Of a stretch of 9,937 nt of DNA, positions 7,961-9,937 are shown in pieces (within the stretch, counting starts at the first letter, position 1; the number at the start of each line of letters is the position of its first letter). The notes under the pieces are model-generated. The model searched no databases and had not been told where the DNA came from. It saw nothing but the letters and a program-made list of their open reading frames with translations. The position numbers and the translations under genes were made by a program. The stretch is from Planctomycetaceae bacterium (lineage in GTDB: Bacteria; Planctomycetota; Planctomycetia; Pirellulales; Thermoguttaceae). The DNA is taken from positions 15,894-25,830 of the forward strand of contig DOMV01000034.1 in NCBI GenBank assembly GCA_003509805.1, in the 5' to 3' direction.

Positions 7961-8412
7961 GATGACAACCCTTTCCCGACAACCCTTTTCATGAGCGGTC
8001 GTTGCTATACAGGCGATTCGAGTGGAAAACGAGTCCGGCTTCCGTGTAACACCCGGCCCCATCATATCAAATCATCCGAAAGGATGCCATCTGACCAAGA
8101 AATATCGACAAAATCTCCGCAAAGCCGCCAATCATCCCGTCTTATCCATTACATGCAATGAAACCGGTCCGGCATATCCGGCCTTGTCGCTACGATTCTT
8201 GGTTTCGCGATTATTGAGATTCTCATCACAAAGGATACAACGGACACCGCCGGTCTCGCAAATCCTCTACATACCGGAGTTGGCCCCGTTTTCCGCTCCA
8301 ACCAGGAAATCCAAGAACGTAATCCAAGAGAATGATGACTGAAACTTTTTCCCCGACGCCGTCCGACCCGGAGAGGACGTGACGGGCGGTTTTCTGACCG
8401 ATCAGGTCACCG
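7961..8412. other. Leader and intergenic stretch without a supportable gene
   Basis: Upstream of the giant gene I see the ribosome binding site and a weak 5-bp hairpin with a GAAA loop (8073-8086). A TATGAT-like hexamer on the minus strand lacks a good -35 partner. Base composition is less GC-rich than in the coding region. A plus-strand frame at 8022-8342 has no coding character. The promoter of the giant gene presumably lies here but cannot be fixed. Confidence 0.4.
7969..7974 (-). promoter_or_regulatory. Ribosome binding site of the giant gene, within a duplicated 11-mer
   Basis: AAAGGG lies 8 nt upstream of ATG 7960 on the minus strand. It is part of an 11-nt sequence (AAAGGGTTGTC) that occurs twice at a 14-nt period, at 7964-7974 and 7978-7988. 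This gives a second, more distal Shine-Dalgarno-like copy. Confidence 0.55.
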
Positions 8413-8433
8413 ATGCGATCTTGGTGCGATCCA

Positions 8434-8706
8434 TCGGACCGGTTCCAACTCAAACGGGACGAATTGGCGATTGACGGCCTGATCCCGGAAGATGTCAACG
8501 CGATGACCGAAACGGCGATGCAGGGAACGGAGACGACGCAAATCCTTGAAGGAAAACGCAATGTCAATGTGCTGCTCCGTGTTTCCGACGCCCACCACGA
8601 GAACTTGGAAGCACCGGCTCGAATGCCGATTCAGACGCCGAACGGACAGCTATACTGCAAACGGCCTGAAACTGTTCCCGCGAACAATCGCCTGCCGCTC
8701 GAATGA
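8434..8706 (+). pseudogene. Remnant of RND heavy-metal efflux pump (CzcA/CusA-like), porter-domain fragment
   Basis: The frame reads 'DRFQLKRDELAIDGLIPEDV', then 'NAMTETAMQGTETTQILEGK', 'NVNVLLRV' and finally 'MPIQTPNGQL', ending at TGA 8706. This follows the order of the CzcA/CusA periplasmic porter region (pattern RxxLARYGLxxxDVxxxIETAxGGxxxTQVxEGxRxxxxxVRL...PIxTPxG). Intact pumps exceed 1000 residues, but only about 90 survive here. An in-frame stop (8395) lies just upstream, and the reading frame ends soon after the conserved block. Normally such a protein pumps metal cations such as Co, Zn, Cd, Cu or Ag across the inner membrane together with a membrane-fusion protein. This copy cannot. 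An ATG at 8413 could open a short peptide, but nothing supports its use. Confidence 0.65.
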
Positions 8707-9097
8707 TTCACGCAAATACTTACATTAACAAAAGTTGAGGGCGTGTGAGTGCGGCAGGCAGACTTGACCAAATGTCCGTTTCCATCGCGTTCCCAATATA
8801 CTTCCATTTCGTTCCCATCTCATTCGTTATGTAAGGAGAGTCCTTCACGAAGGAAATGCCGGTCAAGGCGGGCAAGCACCGCGTCGCACCGGTAATGATG
8901 ACCACGCTCACCGCGTTTTCATATTGGCTTTTCCACCTTAACAGACCGCGAGCGTGCCGCATTCGATCCGGGCAAGTTCGGCGAGCGGTTCAGGATATTT
9001 TTCGGCCGGGAATTGACTCGACGGCGAAAGCGGCGGTGTAAAACCCCGCCGCCGGAATGCCAAAGCGGATTCGAACCGACGGATTCAAGCCGAAAAA
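8707..9097. other. Degenerate intergenic stretch around the second pump remnant
   Basis: Besides the fragment at 8835-8915, two short frames at about 8938-9084 have coding-like codon use: one plus ('FDPGKFGERFRIFFGREL') and one minus ('EKYPEPLAELARIECGTLAV', ending TAA 8938-8940). Neither has a start or a recognised family, and they overlap, so at most one was ever a gene. A GC-rich inverted repeat (9030-9052) has no T-tract. Confidence 0.3.
8835..8915 (+). pseudogene. Second RND pump remnant (transmembrane segment near C-terminus)
   Basis: The frame reads 'GESFTKEMPVKAGKHR' followed by 'VAPVMMTTLTA'. This matches the RND-family signature before a late transmembrane helix (GxSxxEAxxxAGxxRxRPVLMTTLT). 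It is in a different frame from the fragment ending at 8706, and an in-frame TAA lies at 8832-8834. In an intact CzcA-like pump the two segments are several hundred residues apart, so a large internal deletion plus frameshifting is inferred. Similarity fades after Ala (8913-8915), although the frame stays open to TAA 9039-9041. Confidence 0.5.
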
Positions 9098-9145
9098 TTC
9101 AGCTCGGTTCTTTCTCAGCCCCGTTCCTTTTCAGCCCAGTTCCTT
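9098..9145 (-). repeat. Three degenerate 16-bp tandem units spanning the HU stop codon
   Basis: Three adjacent 16-bp units occupy 9098-9113, 9114-9129 and 9130-9145. On the minus strand they follow the pattern AAGGAACYGGGCTGAA with 2-5 differences. The unit at 9130-9145 encodes the last HU residues (Lys-Glu-Leu-Gly) and the TGA stop. The other two repeat the same end-of-gene sequence downstream. Confidence 0.75.
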
Positions 9146-9466
9146 GAGAGCTTTGAGCGCCCGGACGCGAATCTTCTTGTGGGCGGGCTTGGCCGGACGG
9201 TCGTACAACTCGCCCGTCAGCGGATTCTTGACACCCTTTTTCGCGGGTTGCGCCTTGACCTGCTTGAGATCGATCTTGATCAGGCCCGGCAACACGAACG
9301 CTTTAGCGCCCTTTTTGTCGAAACTCTTCTTGATTTCCTCGGTCAGCGCGTCGAACACGGCGGCTACATCCTTCTTGGGCAACTCCGTCACGGCGACGAT
9401 GTTGGCAATGATTTCGGATTTCGAGAGCGGCTTCTGGGCGGCGGCTTTCTTTTCGGATTTGGCCAT
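9131..9466 (-). CDS. HU/IHF-type DNA-binding protein
   Basis: The 111-residue product fits the bacterial HU/IHF family (usually about 90 residues), small basic dimers that bend and compact DNA in the nucleoid. A Lys/Ala-rich N-terminal extension (residues 2-12) precedes the dimerisation helices 'LSKSEIIANIVAVTEL' and 'KKDVAAVFDALTEEI'. The sheet region 'KAFVLPGLIKIDLKQ' stands where the classical GFGTF segment would be. The arm carries 'GVKNPLTGELYDRPAKPAHK', matching the RxGRNPxTGE arm with its key Asn-Pro, and the protein ends with a helix 'RVRALKALKELG'. This divergent sheet and Lys/Ala/Pro-rich C-terminal half resemble HU-like proteins I associate with Planctomycetota and relatives. AAGGAGG lies about 10 nt upstream of ATG 9466 and fixes the start. 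It appears monocistronic. The stop codon is inside a 16-bp tandem repeat. Confidence 0.9.
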   Translation of the reverse strand: MAKSEKKAAAQKPLSKSEIIANIVAVTELPKKDVAAVFDALTEEIKKSFDKKGAKAFVLPGLIKIDLKQVKAQPAKKGVKNPLTGELYDRPAKPAHKKIRVRALKALKELG

Positions 9467-9477
9467 GGAAAAAACTC

Positions 9478-9484
9478 CTCCTTA
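9478..9484 (-). promoter_or_regulatory. Strong ribosome binding site of the HU gene
   Basis: AAGGAGG on the minus strand is a near-perfect Shine-Dalgarno sequence about 10 nt before ATG 9466, with an intervening T-rich spacer. It is clearly stronger than the site of the giant gene and fits an abundant nucleoid protein. Confidence 0.8.
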
Positions 9485-9610
9485 ACGAGATGGTTACGGG
9501 AAAACGAACTTCGACCATTTTACACCGAAGCCGGGTGCTCGCCGCACGGGCGGTTGGCTCCCGGCCGCGAGTACACGGCGGTCGCCCATGAATCGACGTT
9601 GAATCATGCT

Positions 9611-9646
9611 CCTGCCCGGTGGGCAGCGTCGTTTCCGACGGGCAGG
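9611..9646 (-). promoter_or_regulatory. Paired hairpins in the presumed HU leader
   Basis: Two adjacent perfect hairpins are present: CGTCG-GAAA-CGACG (minus strand, 9627-9640, GNRA-type loop) and CTGCCC-ACC-GGGCAG (9612-9626). In addition, CCTGCCCG and CGGGCAGG at the outer ends (9611-9618 and 9639-9646) are perfectly complementary. They could form an alternative long stem that excludes the second hairpin. No T-tract follows on the minus strand. The structure lies about 145 nt upstream of the HU start and would be in its 5' UTR if transcription starts near 9680. Confidence 0.5.
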
Positions 9647-9685
9647 TTACACAAAATGTCGGCTTCGGGAATTTCAATGGCCTTC

Positions 9686-9713
9686 AGTATACTGCGTTCA
9701 TCGTTGAAAACAA
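9686..9713 (-). promoter_or_regulatory. Candidate HU promoter
   Basis: On the minus strand TTGTTT (9713-9708) and TATACT (9691-9686) are separated by 16 nt, a fair sigma-70-like arrangement facing the HU gene. It would give a leader of roughly 210 nt that contains the paired hairpins. The -35 match is only partial, so this is tentative. Confidence 0.35.
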
Positions 9714-9734
9714 GTCCCACTCGTGTTTTTTCGG

Positions 9735-9740
9735 TATAAT
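9735..9740 (+). promoter_or_regulatory. Candidate -10 element facing right
   Basis: A perfect TATAAT lies on the plus strand. No good -35 is found 16-18 nt upstream; a TTGAAA lies 25 nt away, which is too far. It would drive the possible gene starting at 9875 and would form a divergent pair with the candidate HU promoter. Confidence 0.3.
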
Positions 9741-9757
9741 GAAACCGGAATTCCCGT

Positions 9758-9783
9758 ATCGTGACCGCCAATCGTGACCGCCA
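9758..9783 (+). repeat. Perfect 13-bp tandem duplication
   Basis: ATCGTGACCGCCA occurs twice back to back with no mismatch. It lies between the TATAAT hexamer and the possible start at 9875, so it would fall in a 5' UTR. It may be a recent slippage event or a paired binding site. Confidence 0.85.
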
Positions 9784-9874
9784 AGGGATCGCGATTCCCC
9801 CTTCGCTCAATCATGGCGTTCGGCACACGACCCGGGCGAATCCCCTGGTACGGTAACCGTAGACTGGAAACGCG

Positions 9875-9937
9875 ATGAAAAACGAACATTCGGTCAAGTC
9901 CGCCTGCCGCACTCACTCGCCCCAACCCCCGTTTATA
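9875..9937 (+). CDS. Possible start of a right-hand gene, truncated by the window edge
   Basis: ATG 9875 opens a frame that stays open for 21 codons to the edge (begins MKNEHSVKSACRTH). A weak GGAAA lies just upstream, and a TATAAT hexamer and tandem 13-mer lie about 90-140 nt before it. The visible part is too short and too low in complexity to assign a family. It could equally be non-coding sequence. Confidence 0.3.
   Translation, partial: MKNEHSVKSACRTHSPQPPFI

Noticed and set aside
8022..8342. Plus-strand frame of 106 codons upstream of the pump remnant
   Set aside because: No ribosome binding site, no recognisable domain and codon use unlike the neighbouring genes.
8720..8962. Minus-strand frame of 80 codons
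   Set aside because: It lies opposite the RND remnant, has no ribosome binding site or family signature, and its composition is irregular.
9030..9052. GC-rich inverted repeat that could terminate HU transcription
   Set aside because: There is a 7-bp stem but no run of T after it on either strand, so a Rho-independent terminator is not supported.
9064..9086. tRNA-like T-loop sequence (GGTTCGAATCC on the minus strand)
   Set aside because: The stem is only about 3 bp, and the place where the rest of a tRNA would lie is the end of the HU gene. The motif arises from the 14-bp repeat.
9057..9485. Plus-strand frame opposite the HU gene (also 9179-9739)
   Set aside because: Antisense to a clear HU coding sequence with a strong ribosome binding site; the predicted product has no support.

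Overview
The window is high-GC bacterial DNA dominated by one giant gene. The likely source is a member of the Planctomycetota. This inference rests on three things: an exported protein that joins a short LTxxQ-like helical segment to secretin N-type domains, an HU-like protein with the Lys/Ala/Pro-rich C-terminal form seen in that group, and loosely packed genes separated by gene remnants. No rRNA or other marker confirms it.

Positions 1-7960 (minus strand) are a single open frame with no stop: an ATG at 7960 is followed by 2653 codons that run off the left edge, so the C-terminus is not visible. The protein starts with a signal peptide and a Pro/Ala/Glu-rich linker. A short helical segment follows, then an STN/secretin N0-like domain and an N1-like domain. 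After these come roughly thirty more repeats of about 65-75 residues, resembling the secretin_N/NolW ring-building domain, each ending in a motif like VWGTPxEHxxI. Inside the array there are higher-order duplications: a two-unit block present three times and a Tyr/Arg-rich insert-bearing unit present twice. Very long open frames on the opposite strand are codon-aligned shadows of this gene.

Positions 7961-9097 hold no intact gene that I can support. The stretch contains the leader of the giant gene, unremarkable sequence to about 8400, and two plus-strand fragments in different frames (about 8434-8706 and 8835-8915) that resemble separate parts of an RND heavy-metal efflux pump (CzcA/CusA type). 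This looks like a decayed, internally deleted pump gene.

Positions 9131-9466 (minus) encode a 111-residue HU/IHF-type DNA-binding protein with a strong ribosome binding site. Its stop codon lies in a degenerate tandem array of 16-bp units. Upstream lies a divergent intergenic region with a structured double hairpin, candidate promoters in both directions, a perfect 13-bp tandem duplication, and a possible gene start at 9875 that runs off the right edge.

Nothing links the giant protein, the HU-like protein and the pump remnant into one pathway; they appear to be independent neighbours.
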